DNA of 64,000 nt from Burkholderia stagnalis. GTDB lineage: Bacteria; Pseudomonadota; Gammaproteobacteria; Burkholderiales; Burkholderiaceae. The notes under the pieces were generated by a model. It had not been told where the DNA came from. It searched no databases and was given only the letters and a program-made list of their open reading frames with translations. Both the position numbers and the translations under genes were made by a program. Shown here one piece after another: positions 9,004-17,630 of this stretch (within the stretch, counting starts at the first letter, position 1; each line of letters starts with the position of its first letter). The stretch is from contig NZ_CADESW010000005.1 of assembly GCF_902830275.1 (NCBI RefSeq), positions 297,293 through 361,292 of the forward strand, in the 5' to 3' direction.

Positions 9004-10326
9004 TCAAGCTCCCAGCGCGGGTTCGGCGACCCCGTAGTGCACGGCGATCGCGTCCGCCGAGGTCGCGAGCAGCGTGTCGAGTTCGGCGTCGCGTTCGGCG
9101 CGGCTCATCGACCACAGCAGCTGGCCGAGGAACACCTCGCGCGACGCCGGATCGATCTCGTCGCCGGGTTTCAGCAGCACCTGGGTGACGATCGGTTCAC
9201 GCGGCAGCGGATTGAGCCGGATCTCCTCGATCCGCCCCGGCGATGCAAAGTAGACGCGGAAGAACGTCGCGTTCGAGCCCGGCGCACGACCGTCGGCGGC
9301 ATAGGCGAGGCGGGCGAGCCGCTCGTGCGCGCCGTCCGGATCGAGCAGGATGCCGAGCCACAGGTCGAGCAGGTTCGCGTCGCCGGTGAGCGCCTTCACG
9401 CTCGGCGAAATCAGGCTGCCGCCCACGCGCGGATTGATCTCGATCAGATCCCACCGCGCGCCGTCGAAGCGGGCCTCGACGTGGAAGCAGCCCCAGCCGA
9501 GCGCCAGATGCGCGAACACCGAACCGAGCCATGCAATGCCGGCTGCGCACTGGTGCGCGGCGATCGATACGGGCGGGCTCGTGCAGCTATCCTCCAGCAC
9601 GGTGCCGTTCGCCTCGGTCAGCTCGCACTTCTCGTGAATCGCGACGACATAGGGCCGGCCGTCCACGGCCAGCAACTCGAAGCTGAACTCGGTGCCGCTC
9701 ACGTACTCTTCCGCGATGAACCGGGCCCGGTCGCCGAACACCGATGCGTAGACCGTGTCCGCCTGCGTTTCGTCCGCGATCGCCTCGAGCGTCGCCCACG
9801 TCGTGTCGCGCGTGAGGCGGAACGCGCCATATGACGCAATGCCGCGCAGCGGTTTCACGAAATAGTCGCCGCCGGCCGCCTGCAGGTCGCGCAGCACGTG
9901 CGGGGTGAGCGCGTATGCGGTGCGGCTGGAGAGGCCGGCCGCATGGAGCGTATTGCGAACGTGCAGTTTGTCGCGCAACGATTCGACATGCGCGGGGTCG
10001 AGATCCGCGACACCGAGGCGCGCGTTCGCATGCGCCATCAGTGCGCGGTAGCCTTCCCACACCGAAATGCAGGCACGTACCCGCACGCCGCGCGCCTGCA
10101 GCGCGTCGAGCGTGCGATCGACATCCGCCGTCGACAGCGCGTGCGTGTCGCCCGCATCGACGTCCGCCGCGAGCGCCCGCAGCGCGTCGAGCCGCCCGGC
10201 CTGCTCCGGCAGCGGCCGGGACGTCAATACGTACGCCTGCAGTTGCCGCTGGCTGATCGCCGCGACGAGATCCTCGACGAACGAGTAACCGCAGTGACTC
10301 AGAATCAGAATGCCATCAGCCAGCAT
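9004..10326 (-). CDS. ATP-grasp ligase 3
   Basis: 440 residues. N-terminal MLADGILILSHCGYSF domain, ATP-binding strand DYFVKPLRGIASYGAFRL, a long insertion with FIAEEYVSGTEFSFELL, and the magnesium site WDLIEINPRVGGSLISP, which is the textbook ExNxRxGG pattern of dipeptide-forming ATP-grasp ligases. A GGGAG ribosome binding site precedes the start. It lies 19 nt downstream of the HDO gene. The three ligases share only the fold-level motifs and are not recent duplicates, so they likely act on different acceptors or donors. Confidence 0.88.
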   Translation of the reverse strand: MLADGILILSHCGYSFVEDLVAAISQRQLQAYVLTSRPLPEQAGRLDALRALAADVDAGDTHALSTADVDRTLDALQARGVRVRACISVWEGYRALMAHANARLGVADLDPAHVESLRDKLHVRNTLHAAGLSSRTAYALTPHVLRDLQAAGGDYFVKPLRGIASYGAFRLTRDTTWATLEAIADETQADTVYASVFGDRARFIAEEYVSGTEFSFELLAVDGRPYVVAIHEKCELTEANGTVLEDSCTSPPVSIAAHQCAAGIAWLGSVFAHLALGWGCFHVEARFDGARWDLIEINPRVGGSLISPSVKALTGDANLLDLWLGILLDPDGAHERLARLAYAADGRAPGSNATFFRVYFASPGRIEEIRLNPLPREPIVTQVLLKPGDEIDPASREVFLGQLLWSMSRAERDAELDTLLATSADAIAVHYGVAEPALGA

Positions 10327-10345
10327 GTCGGCTCTCCCTTCCCTG

Positions 10346-11098
10346 TTAGGCCGCTGCCTTCAACGTCGAGGCGATCTTGTCGTCGTACAGTTCCTTGAAG
10401 TACAGCGCGAGCACGGTCTGGTGTTCGGTCAGATAGCGTTTCAGCGCATGGATGTCTTCGTCGGTGCGCAACAGGTAACGAATTGCCGCCCACACTTCGC
10501 CAGGGTGATCGTCGTTGATGTCGGTATGCGAATGGGCGATCTGGCCGCCGATGTTCTGCTCGCCGAGCGAGCCCTTCAGCGCCTCGATCTTGCGCGGCTC
10601 GAGCTTCACGTTCACATACTCGACCAGGTACGAATACGCGACGACGCCGAGCGGCCCTTCGTGATCGAGCAGATACGAAAAATAGCCGGTCAGCAGCTTG
10701 GTCGACAGGTACGGCTCGGTCGCAAGGAAGGTCTCGCGCGACACGCCCGCACGTTCGAGATCCTGCACGAACAGGTCGTCGTGCAACATTTCCTCGCGTT
10801 CGTAGTTCGCCCAGATCTGCGCGGCCTCGGGGCTGCGCTTTGCGATCTCGGCGAGCGCCTTCGATTCGGACACCCGCAGCAGGCGGATGCGCCATGCGGT
10901 TTCGATCAAGTGGCGGCGGTAGTACTCGCTGTCGATGGTCTTGCCTTCGAGATGCGCCGCATACGGCACGGTTTCGTACCACGTGTCGATCTGGCGATCG
11001 ATCAGCGCGTCGATTTCGCCGCGCAGCTGAGCCGATGCAGCCGCATTCAGAAACGGAATGCGGTGCTCCAGGCCGACGTTTTTCACACGGTTGCTCAT
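10346..11098 (-). CDS. Heme-oxygenase-like diiron oxidase (HDO family), A
   Basis: 250 residues, all helical, of the 'iron-containing redox enzyme' (PqqC/TENA-like, HDO) family. Members such as UndA, BesC, SznF and PolF use a diiron centre and O2 to desaturate, fragment or N-oxygenate amino-acid or fatty-acid substrates. Candidate ligands by position are Glu66 (HLIETAWRIRL), Glu102/103 and His106 (EREEMLHDDLF), Glu160 (SYLVEYVNV), His189/191 and His198 (HSHTDINDDH). The spacing matches the HDO at 27560-28309 residue for residue. It sits between a [2Fe-2S] ferredoxin and an ATP-grasp ligase. The reaction is unknown; amino-acid oxidation is the most likely. Confidence 0.85.
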   Translation of the reverse strand: MSNRVKNVGLEHRIPFLNAAASAQLRGEIDALIDRQIDTWYETVPYAAHLEGKTIDSEYYRRHLIETAWRIRLLRVSESKALAEIAKRSPEAAQIWANYEREEMLHDDLFVQDLERAGVSRETFLATEPYLSTKLLTGYFSYLLDHEGPLGVVAYSYLVEYVNVKLEPRKIEALKGSLGEQNIGGQIAHSHTDINDDHPGEVWAAIRYLLRTDEDIHALKRYLTEHQTVLALYFKELYDDKIASTLKAAA

Positions 11099-11153
11099 AA
11101 GAGATCCTATATAAATAGTGTGGGAACTGACAGGAAACGCGTCGTTGCGAGGG

Positions 11154-11456
11154 TCAACCGTTGGGCGTGGTGGCGACCTGCACGGTCGCCGCGCCGGTCA
11201 GGCGACATTGACACGCGAGCCTGAAGCGCTCGTCGGGGTAGCCGAGGGTGCACAGGAAAGCGGTTTCTTCCGGCTCCCGATTGCCGAGATTCGGCAAGCC
11301 CTCCAGCACTTCGATGACACAGGAGCCGCATGCGCCGGCGCGGCAGCCGAACGGGATCGATTCGCGCCCATGCAGTTCGAAGTCGAGCTCCGTCAACGAA
11401 GCGTGATTCGGAAGCCATACTTCGATACCCTGCGGTAACAGCGTCAGCCTGTGCAT
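11154..11456 (-). CDS. [2Fe-2S] plant-type ferredoxin
   Basis: 100 residues from the ATG at 11456, chosen because a strong GGAGGA ribosome binding site lies 7 nt upstream; an in-frame ATG at 11546 has none. The cysteine pattern is C38-x4-C43-x2-C46 and C82, typical of plant or vertebrate-type [2Fe-2S] domains (FGCRAGACGSCVIEV, RLACQC). It is the first gene of the minus-strand operon and probably delivers electrons to the HDO 55 nt downstream. Confidence 0.9.
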   Translation of the reverse strand: MHRLTLLPQGIEVWLPNHASLTELDFELHGRESIPFGCRAGACGSCVIEVLEGLPNLGNREPEETAFLCTLGYPDERFRLACQCRLTGAATVQVATTPNG

Positions 11457-11790
11457 CGCTTCATCCTCCGTGTCCAGCCGGGCCGTCGCCGTCGCCGATC
11501 GATGCGGCGGCGAGCCCGGTGCACGTACTGTACGAAAAAGTGGCATCCATCGTTAGCGTTTTTGTCCCAACAAACCGACGATCCGTTTCTGCGCGTTCGT
11601 TTGCACCGTCCGTCGCGCGGATGGGACGCAGGGTCAATCCATTGAGACGCGCTGGCTAACCCTCGCGCATCCCGTTCGGTACATTTGCTCTCATCGTCGG
11701 CTTCGTGGTCGTGGCATCGCAGCGATGCCCGCCTTCACCGGAGTCGTATGGAACCCCTCCCACCGATATCCCCAGCCTGGAGCGAAAGAC
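11457..11790. promoter_or_regulatory. Divergent promoter region of the ATP-grasp/HDO cluster
   Basis: A 334-nt gene-free interval separates the two divergent operons of the cluster. It must hold both promoters. I see a locally AT-richer stretch around 11534-11580 and a short perfect dyad CGTAC-T-GTACG near 11524-11534 that could be an operator, but no convincing -35/-10 pair on either strand. Confidence 0.4.
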
Positions 11791-12744
11791 ATGTCATCAC
11801 AAGCGATTTCGGACGTTGCGCAGCAGCCGGCCCGCACCGCGAGCGGCATCGAGACGGCGGACACTCCCCGTTGCAATACGCTCGAAGCACAGAAGCTGTT
11901 GAACCAGTTCTACCTGCGGGAACTCGCGCCGCCGAGCGCGTACGACACGATCCCGAAAGCAGCGGAATACGATCAGATCCTGACACTCGAGAGCGAGTGG
12001 AACCTCCACGAGGAATCGCGTCTCGATCTGTCCGGGCTACCGGAGAACGCCGCGCAACTCGAGGAGTGGTACTACGAACTGCGCCGCACGAATCGCCATG
12101 CAGTCGCGCCGTTTTTCCGCTTTCTGGCGGAGGAGGCGTCACTGGAGCAACTGGCGTTCTATATCTGCCTCGAAGCGCAGGTCGACGGACGCTTCGACGA
12201 TACGATCGCGTTGTCGCAGATCGGCATGCTCGGCGACATGAAGCTCGCGGTTGCCGAGAACTTCTGGGACGAAATGGGCCTCGGCAATCTCGACGGCATG
12301 CATACGCTGCTGTTCGGCAAGGCGGAGCCGTACTTCCGGCAGTATCTGCAGCGCTTCGACGCATCGATCCTGTCGTCCGCGCTCGCGCTCAAGAACGGCA
12401 ACCTGCTGTCGATGTACGCGCTGCGGCGCTGGTATGTGCTGCGCCTGCTCGGCACGCTGACGCTGCTCGAGGACACCGTGCCGTACCGCTTCTCGAAGAT
12501 GGTGAAGGGCATGCGTCGCCATCAGGTGCCCGAGCAGGTCATCGAATACCACGTGCTGCATACGAAGATCGACGTGGTACACGGCAACAGCCTCGTGAAG
12601 CGGGTACTGCTGCCGCTCGCGACGCAGAATCCATCCGCGATCCGCGACATCTGCATCGGATGCCTGATCCGGTTCAACGTCGAGAAGGATTACTACGAAG
12701 GTGCGGGCCAGGTGATGGAGAACATGCGCCAGTCGCTGCAATGA
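11791..12744 (+). CDS. Heme-oxygenase-like diiron oxidase (HDO family), B
   Basis: 317 residues from the ATG at 11791 (TGGAG upstream). It is a helical protein of the iron-containing redox enzyme family but of a longer, different branch from HDO A. Candidate metal ligands are Glu128 (YICLEAQVDG), Glu161 and His171 (FWDEMGLGNLDGMH), Glu227 (TLTLLEDTVP), and His257, Asp261 and His264 (YHVLHTKIDVVH). It opens the plus-strand half of the cluster and is followed by the exporter, the PLP decarboxylase and DsbB. Two unlike HDOs in one pathway suggest two distinct oxidative steps. Confidence 0.85.
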   Translation: MSSQAISDVAQQPARTASGIETADTPRCNTLEAQKLLNQFYLRELAPPSAYDTIPKAAEYDQILTLESEWNLHEESRLDLSGLPENAAQLEEWYYELRRTNRHAVAPFFRFLAEEASLEQLAFYICLEAQVDGRFDDTIALSQIGMLGDMKLAVAENFWDEMGLGNLDGMHTLLFGKAEPYFRQYLQRFDASILSSALALKNGNLLSMYALRRWYVLRLLGTLTLLEDTVPYRFSKMVKGMRRHQVPEQVIEYHVLHTKIDVVHGNSLVKRVLLPLATQNPSAIRDICIGCLIRFNVEKDYYEGAGQVMENMRQSLQ

Positions 12745-12862
12745 CGACAGCGCGCGTCACCCCGCGCGGCCTGCCGTCCCGGTGGCGGTCTGCAGGATTC
12801 ACACGATCCGCACGCACCGCCACGCCTGCTTCCTTCATGCCGGTTCGCCACGAGTCGCCATC

Positions 12863-14089
12863 ATGAGCCTCGAACAACTGTCGCAGTTGCAGCCCCCTCC
12901 GCAGATTCGCCCGGAGCCCGCCCGAGCCGTGCTGACGCGCCCCGTCACGCTGTTGTTTGCGGCGACGGCAGGGTTCGCCGTCGCCAACGTCTATTACGCG
13001 CAGCCGTTGCTCGATACGCTCGCGTACCAGTTCGACATCTCGCGCGCCGCGATCGGCGGCATCATGACGATCACGAGCGTCTGCTATGGGCTGGGGCTGC
13101 TGCTTCTCGTTCCGCTCGGCGATGTGTGGGACCGGCGCCGGATGATCCTGATCCAGTCGGTGATCAGCGCGCTTGCGCTGCTGACGATCGGCACCGCGAC
13201 GCAAGCGCCGGTGCTGCTCGTGGGCATGGCGCTGATCGGTTTCCTCAGCGTCGTCACCCAGGTGCTGGTGGCGTTTGCAGCGGGGCTTGCCGAGCCGGCC
13301 GAACGCGGGAACATCGTCGGTACCGTGACGAGCGGGATCGTGCTCGGCATCCTGCTTGCACGCACTTTCTCCGGCGCGATTGCCGATCTCGCGGGCTGGC
13401 GCGCGGTGTATTTCACCTCGGCCGGCGTCACGCTGGTGCTGGCCGTCGTGTTGTCGCGCGTTCTGCCGCGCCATCGTTTGCCCGGTGCCGCCGAGTCCTA
13501 TCCACGGCTGATCGCGTCGGTGTTCGCGCTGTTCGGGCAGGAGCGCGTGTTGCGCGTGCGCGCCAGCATCGCATTTCTGCATTTCGCTGCGGCGATGACG
13601 CTCTGGACGCCGATGGTCCTGCCGCTCAGTGCGCCGCCGCTCTCGTTGTCGCACACCGAAATCGGCCTGTTCGGGCTGGCCGGCGCGGCGGGCGCGCTCG
13701 GTGCCGCGCGCGCCGGCCGGCTCGCGGACCGCGGTTTCGCGCAGTGGACCTCCGGCATCGGTCTCGCGCTGATGCTCGTGTCGTGGCTGCCTACGGCGCT
13801 CTTCATGCATTCGCTCGCTGCGCTCGTCGTAGGGGTCATCGCGTTCGATCTGGGGCTGCAAGCGGTGCACGTCACCAACCAGAGCCTGATCTACGGCGTG
13901 CGCCCGGAAGCGCGCAGCCGCCTGACGGCCGGCTACATGTTGTTCTATGCCGTCGGCTGCGCGTTCGGCTCGATCGCGTCCACCTGCGTGTATGCGCGCT
14001 TCGGCTGGAACGGTGTCTGCACGCTCGGCGCTACGATCAGCGCGACTGCGCTGGTGTTCTGGTATGCGACGCTGCGCCCTCGTGCGTGA
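12863..14089 (+). CDS. MFS transporter, putative product exporter
   Basis: 408 residues from the ATG at 12863, with 12 predicted membrane segments and the MFS motif A in the loop after TM2 (PLGDVWDRRRMIL). It belongs to the drug/metabolite efflux type of the superfamily (DHA1-like). In the middle of a biosynthetic operon, 118 nt after HDO B and 46 nt before the decarboxylase, its likely job is export of or self-protection against the product. The substrate is unknown. Confidence 0.88.
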   Translation: MSLEQLSQLQPPPQIRPEPARAVLTRPVTLLFAATAGFAVANVYYAQPLLDTLAYQFDISRAAIGGIMTITSVCYGLGLLLLVPLGDVWDRRRMILIQSVISALALLTIGTATQAPVLLVGMALIGFLSVVTQVLVAFAAGLAEPAERGNIVGTVTSGIVLGILLARTFSGAIADLAGWRAVYFTSAGVTLVLAVVLSRVLPRHRLPGAAESYPRLIASVFALFGQERVLRVRASIAFLHFAAAMTLWTPMVLPLSAPPLSLSHTEIGLFGLAGAAGALGAARAGRLADRGFAQWTSGIGLALMLVSWLPTALFMHSLAALVVGVIAFDLGLQAVHVTNQSLIYGVRPEARSRLTAGYMLFYAVGCAFGSIASTCVYARFGWNGVCTLGATISATALVFWYATLRPRA

Positions 14090-14135
14090 CGCTCCCATTT
14101 GATCCCGCTTTCTCCACTCGACCTCCACGGACTGC

Positions 14136-15536
14136 ATGGACGCCAAACTTTCACACGACCTCGTCGGCATCGAAGCGGTGCTGCAGCGTACGCTCGAGCA
14201 TGCGCTCGACGTGCTGGACCGTATCGACGAGCGCCCGGCCGCACTGGCGCCGAAGCCCGTCGAGCCGCGGCCGCTGCCGGCGAGCGGCCCCGGCTTCGAC
14301 GCGGCGCTCGACGATTTCCTGACGCGCTGGGCGCCCGGGTTTTCCGGCAGCGCCGGTGCGCGCTATCTGGGCTTCGTGACGGGCGGCGCGACGCCGGCGT
14401 CGCTTGCCGGTGACTGGCTGACGAGCGTGTACGACCAGAATCCGACCGCCGGCATCGACAGTGCCGCGCCGGATCTCGAGCGTGAAACCGTCGCGCGGCT
14501 GCGCGAGCTGTTCGGGTTGTCCGATGCGCAGCAGGGCGTGCTCGTCAGCGGCGCGACGATGTCGAACCTCGTTGGCCTGGCGATCGCCCGCGAATGGCTG
14601 GGCGAGCAGTGCCCGAATCGCGTCAACATCGCCGAAGACGGCGTGAGCATGCTGCCGCCGATCCGGGTGCTGTCCGGTGCGCCGCACTCGAGCATCTACA
14701 AGGCGCTGTCCGTGCTCGGCATCGGGCGGCGCGCGGTGCAGAAGATCCCGACGCTGAAGGAGCGGGAAGCAGTGGATGTCGATGCGCTCGAAGCCAGGCT
14801 GCAGCACTTCGAAGGGGAGCCGGTGATCGTCGTCGCGAACGCAGGTACCGTCAACACGGTCGACTTCGACGCGTTGGAGGCGATCGCCGCGTTGCGTTCG
14901 CGCTATCCGTTCTGGCTGCACGTCGACGCGGCGTTCGGCGCGTTCGCGGCGCTTTCGCCGAACCATGCGGCGCTGGTCCGCTACCTCGACGAGGCGGACT
15001 CGATCTGCATCGACCTGCACAAGTGGCTCAACGTACCGTACGACGCGGCGGTGCAATTCAGCCGCCGGCGCGACCTGCAGGTGCGCGTGTTCATGAACAG
15101 TTCTGCCTACCTTGGCGTACCGACCGACAACCCGGATTTCGTGCACCTGACCCCCGAGAATTCGCGGCGTCTGCGCGCGCTGTCGACCTGGTTCGCGCTC
15201 GCCGCTTATGGCCGGGAAGGGCATGCGGAGATCGTCCGCCGCAACATCGCGCTGGCGCATCGGCTCGGCCAGCGGATCGCCGGGCAGCCGGGCCTCGCGC
15301 TGCTCGCGCCGACCCGGATGAACGTGGTGTGCTTTACGCTCGCCGACCGGCCCGACGAGGCGCGCGTCAACGCGTACATGCGCGCGGTGCGCGATCTCGG
15401 GGATGTGTTCATCACCACGACCGTCCATGACGGCACCTGGGGGTTGCGAGCCGCGTTTTGCAACTGGCGTACCGACGAACGGGACGTCGACCGCATCTTC
15501 GAGTCGCTGGTTCGGGCGCTTGGAGGGGGGCGATGA
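14136..15536 (+). CDS. PLP-dependent group II amino-acid decarboxylase
   Basis: 466 residues of the aspartate-aminotransferase fold, group II decarboxylase branch (GAD/DDC/AADC-like). Visible active-site elements are His184 ([11 protein letters not shown], the pyridine-stacking His), Asp264 (WLHVDAAFG) and the Schiff-base Lys296 ([13 protein letters not shown]). It would turn an amino acid into an amine, either a free building block or the C-terminal amine of the assembled product. Its stop codon overlaps the start of dsbB (ATGA), so it is translationally coupled. Substrate class (aromatic or acidic) cannot be read from the motifs I can see. Confidence 0.88.
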   Translation: MDAKLSHDLVGIEAVLQRTLEHALDVLDRIDERPAALAPKPVEPRPLPASGPGFDAALDDFLTRWAPGFSGSAGARYLGFVTGGATPASLAGDWLTSVYDQNPTAGIDSAAPDLERETVARLRELFGLSDAQQGVLVSGATMSNLVGLAIAREWLGEQCPNRVNIAEDGVSMLPPIRVLSGAPHSSIYKALSVLGIGRRAVQKIPTLKEREAVDVDALEARLQHFEGEPVIVVANAGTVNTVDFDALEAIAALRSRYPFWLHVDAAFGAFAALSPNHAALVRYLDEADSICIDLHKWLNVPYDAAVQFSRRRDLQVRVFMNSSAYLGVPTDNPDFVHLTPENSRRLRALSTWFALAAYGREGHAEIVRRNIALAHRLGQRIAGQPGLALLAPTRMNVVCFTLADRPDEARVNAYMRAVRDLGDVFITTTVHDGTWGLRAAFCNWRTDERDVDRIFESLVRALGGGR

Positions 15537-16036
15537 ATACGCCGGCCCGTTCGTCGGCTGCACAACGATGGACGCTTCGCGCGATCGGCGCGAGCTGCAT
15601 CGCGCTCGTCGCGGGCGCGCTCATGATCCAGCTGGTGCTGCACGAGGATCCGTGCCCGCTTTGCATCATCCAGCGCTACTTGTTCCTGCTGATCGCCGCG
15701 TTCTCGTTCGCCGGTTCGGTCGGTGGGCGCCGCGCGGGGCTGTGGCAGGCGCTGGCCCTGTCGAGCGCGCTGGCGGGCGCAGGCGTCGCGGTCCGGCACA
15801 TATACGTGCAGGCCCATCCGGGGTTCAGCTGCGGCGCCGACGCCTTGCAACCTGTCGTCGACGGCCTGCCGCCCGCGCACTGGCTGCCGCTGGTCTTCAA
15901 GGTCGGCGGGTTGTGCGAGACAAGCTATCCGCCGATCCTGGGCCTTTCGCTACCGATGTGGGCGCTCGCGGGATTCTCGGCGATCGCGGTGGTGGTCGGC
16001 TGGCGGATGCGTCTGCACACCGTCCAGGAAGCGTAG
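15533..16036 (+). CDS. dsbB: DsbB-like disulfide bond formation protein
   Basis: 167 residues from the ATG at 15533, preceded by a GGAGGGGGG purine run and overlapping the decarboxylase stop. Four membrane segments. The first periplasmic pair is Cys41-x2-Cys44 ([11 protein letters not shown]), where quinone-linked oxidation occurs; the second pair lies in the later periplasmic loop (GFSCGADAL and GGLCETSYP). DsbB re-oxidises DsbA. Placement as last gene of a metabolite operon is unusual and may mean the product, or a partner protein, needs thiol oxidation; it could also be a hitchhiker. Confidence 0.88.
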   Translation: MNTPARSSAAQRWTLRAIGASCIALVAGALMIQLVLHEDPCPLCIIQRYLFLLIAAFSFAGSVGGRRAGLWQALALSSALAGAGVAVRHIYVQAHPGFSCGADALQPVVDGLPPAHWLPLVFKVGGLCETSYPPILGLSLPMWALAGFSAIAVVVGWRMRLHTVQEA

Positions 16037-16076
16037 TGCCGCCCGGCGACATGCCGTATGCATCCGCGGCGCGACG

Positions 16077-17276
16077 TCAGCGCCGCAGGCCCGCGTCGCG
16101 CAGCAGCGGCAGCACGCGTTCGCCGAAGAAGTCGAGATCGGGCTTGAAGTCGTAGAAGCTCAACTGAATGCCGTCGATGCCCGCGCGGTGCAGTCGCACG
16201 ATGGTGTCGGCGACTTCGTCCGGCGAGCCCGTGATCGAGATATTGCCGCCGATCGCGCGCGCCGCCGCCTGGGCACGCTGCTCGAAGCCGCCGCGCCACG
16301 CATGCGCATCGCTGTCGAAGCGATGGAAGCTGCCTTCGTCCGCGTGCGCGACGATCGCATCGCGGTACGCACGCGCTTCGGCCGCTGTTTCGCGGCAGAT
16401 CACGAGCGGATTGAGCAGCGTGCGGACGGTGCGGCCGCGCGCCGCGGCGGCCGCCTTCACGCGTGCGGTGTGCGCGGGCAGCGCGTCGATCGCGCGTTCG
16501 GCGTCGGGGCCGGCCGGGCTCGTGACGAACACGATATCCGAATAGCGGGCCGCGAACGCGATGCCCGCGTCGGACCCCGTCGCGTTGATCAGCAGCGGGC
16601 GGCCGTAGCGCGGCTTCGGCGTGACGAATGCGCCGCCCAGCCGCCAGCTCGACAGCGCGGGCGCGTAGCTGAAATTGTCCGGCTGCGCCCACAGCTGCTG
16701 GACCGCGTCGAGGAACTCGGCGGCCATCTCGTAGCGCCGGTCGTGCTCGATCCGGTTCCAGCCGAACATCTCGTGCTCGATCGCGCGATGGCCGGTCACG
16801 ACGTTGATGCCCCAGCGCCCGCGCGAGATGTGGTCGAGCGTCGCGGTGAACTTCGCGAAATGCAGCGGATGCCAGGGCCCGTAGAGCACGTGGCTCGTCG
16901 CGACGAGGATGATCCGCTCGGTGCGCGCGGTCAGCGCGGCCAGCGTCATGAACGAGTCGAGCGCCTGGCCGTCGAACACGCCGCCGTAGCCGCCTTTCGG
17001 CAGCCACTGCGACAGCGCGAACACGAGATCGAAGCCGAGCGCTTCGGCGCGCGCGACCAGGTCGGCGTTGTAGTCGAACGTCCAGTCGGTCGAGCGTGGC
17101 AGCGTCGACGCGCTCCATCCGCCGGCCTGGATCGGCAGGAACAGCCCGAGCATCAGCGGCTGCGCGAGCACGCGCGACACGGGGCTGTCGGGGAACTCGG
17201 CCGGCGAGCGGACCTCGACGAACGGCGAGGGCGCGGCCGGCGCCGCGACGGATGCTGCGACGGAGGTGTCGCTCAT
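16077..17276 (-). CDS. LLM-class flavin-dependent monooxygenase (SfnG-like)
   Basis: 399 residues from the ATG at 17276, which has a GGAG ribosome binding site; an upstream in-frame ATG at 17327 has none. Core motifs: LMLGLFLPIQAGGW, FDLVFALSQWLPKGGYGG, the SHVLYGPWHPLHFAKF strand and LDHISRGRWGINVVTGH, closest in type to dimethylsulfone/alkanesulfonate-type FMNH2 monooxygenases. It runs convergent to dsbB and is separated from the porin upstream by a block of tandem repeats. A role in sulfur acquisition, like the operon at 266-4196, is likely. The repeats lie about 125 nt before its start and could affect its expression. Confidence 0.87.
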   Translation of the reverse strand: MSDTSVAASVAAPAAPSPFVEVRSPAEFPDSPVSRVLAQPLMLGLFLPIQAGGWSASTLPRSTDWTFDYNADLVARAEALGFDLVFALSQWLPKGGYGGVFDGQALDSFMTLAALTARTERIILVATSHVLYGPWHPLHFAKFTATLDHISRGRWGINVVTGHRAIEHEMFGWNRIEHDRRYEMAAEFLDAVQQLWAQPDNFSYAPALSSWRLGGAFVTPKPRYGRPLLINATGSDAGIAFAARYSDIVFVTSPAGPDAERAIDALPAHTARVKAAAAARGRTVRTLLNPLVICRETAAEARAYRDAIVAHADEGSFHRFDSDAHAWRGGFEQRAQAAARAIGGNISITGSPDEVADTIVRLHRAGIDGIQLSFYDFKPDLDFFGERVLPLLRDAGLRR

Positions 17277-17401
17277 GGTGGGGCTCCATACGGGATGGGC
17301 GAGCACGAAGCCTTCGCGATTCGGCATCGTCACGCGCGGCAGGACGCCCATTCTCGGCAACCGGCCGCACGGCGACAAGCAACGATTCCTGCAATGCTTA
17401 T

Positions 17402-17436
17402 CGTGCCGTGCCGTGCCGTGCCGTGCCGTGCCGTGC
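17402..17436. repeat. Pentanucleotide repeat (CGTGC)7
   Basis: Seven perfect copies of CGTGC, 35 bp, in the gene-free interval upstream of the LLM gene and downstream of the porin. Because the unit is 5 bp and the tract lies in a likely promoter or leader region, slippage would change spacing rather than a reading frame. Confidence 0.9.
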
Positions 17437-17453
17437 CCGCCGTGCCCGTTGGC

Positions 17454-17615
17454 CTGCTGCGCCTGCTGCGCCCGCTGCGCCCGCTGCGCTTGCTGCGCCC
17501 GCTGCGCCCGCTGCGCCTGCTGCGCCTGCTGCGCCCGCCACGCCCGCCACGCCCACCACGCCCACCACGCCCACCACGCCCACCGCGCCCACCGCGCCCA
17601 CCGCGCCCACCGCAC
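17454..17615. repeat. Nine-bp imperfect tandem repeat, 18 units
   Basis: Eighteen back-to-back 9-bp units drift gradually from CTGCTGCGC through CCGCTGCGC and CCGCCACGC to CCACCACGC and CCACCGCGC. Neighbouring units are more alike than distant ones, as expected from stepwise duplication. The array starts 16 bp past the porin stop codon (minus strand). Open frames across it give collagen-like GAVGVV or LLRPLRP repeats; I treat these as incidental. Confidence 0.88.
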
Positions 17616-17630
17616 CCGCCGCGCGCGCGG

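Noticed and set aside
7604..9037. 477-codon plus-strand frame over ATP-grasp ligase 2
   Set aside because: Antisense shadow with no motifs; the opposite frame has clear ATP-grasp elements.
17402..17615. Possible CRISPR array
   Set aside because: Units are 5 and 9 bp, contiguous and without spacers.
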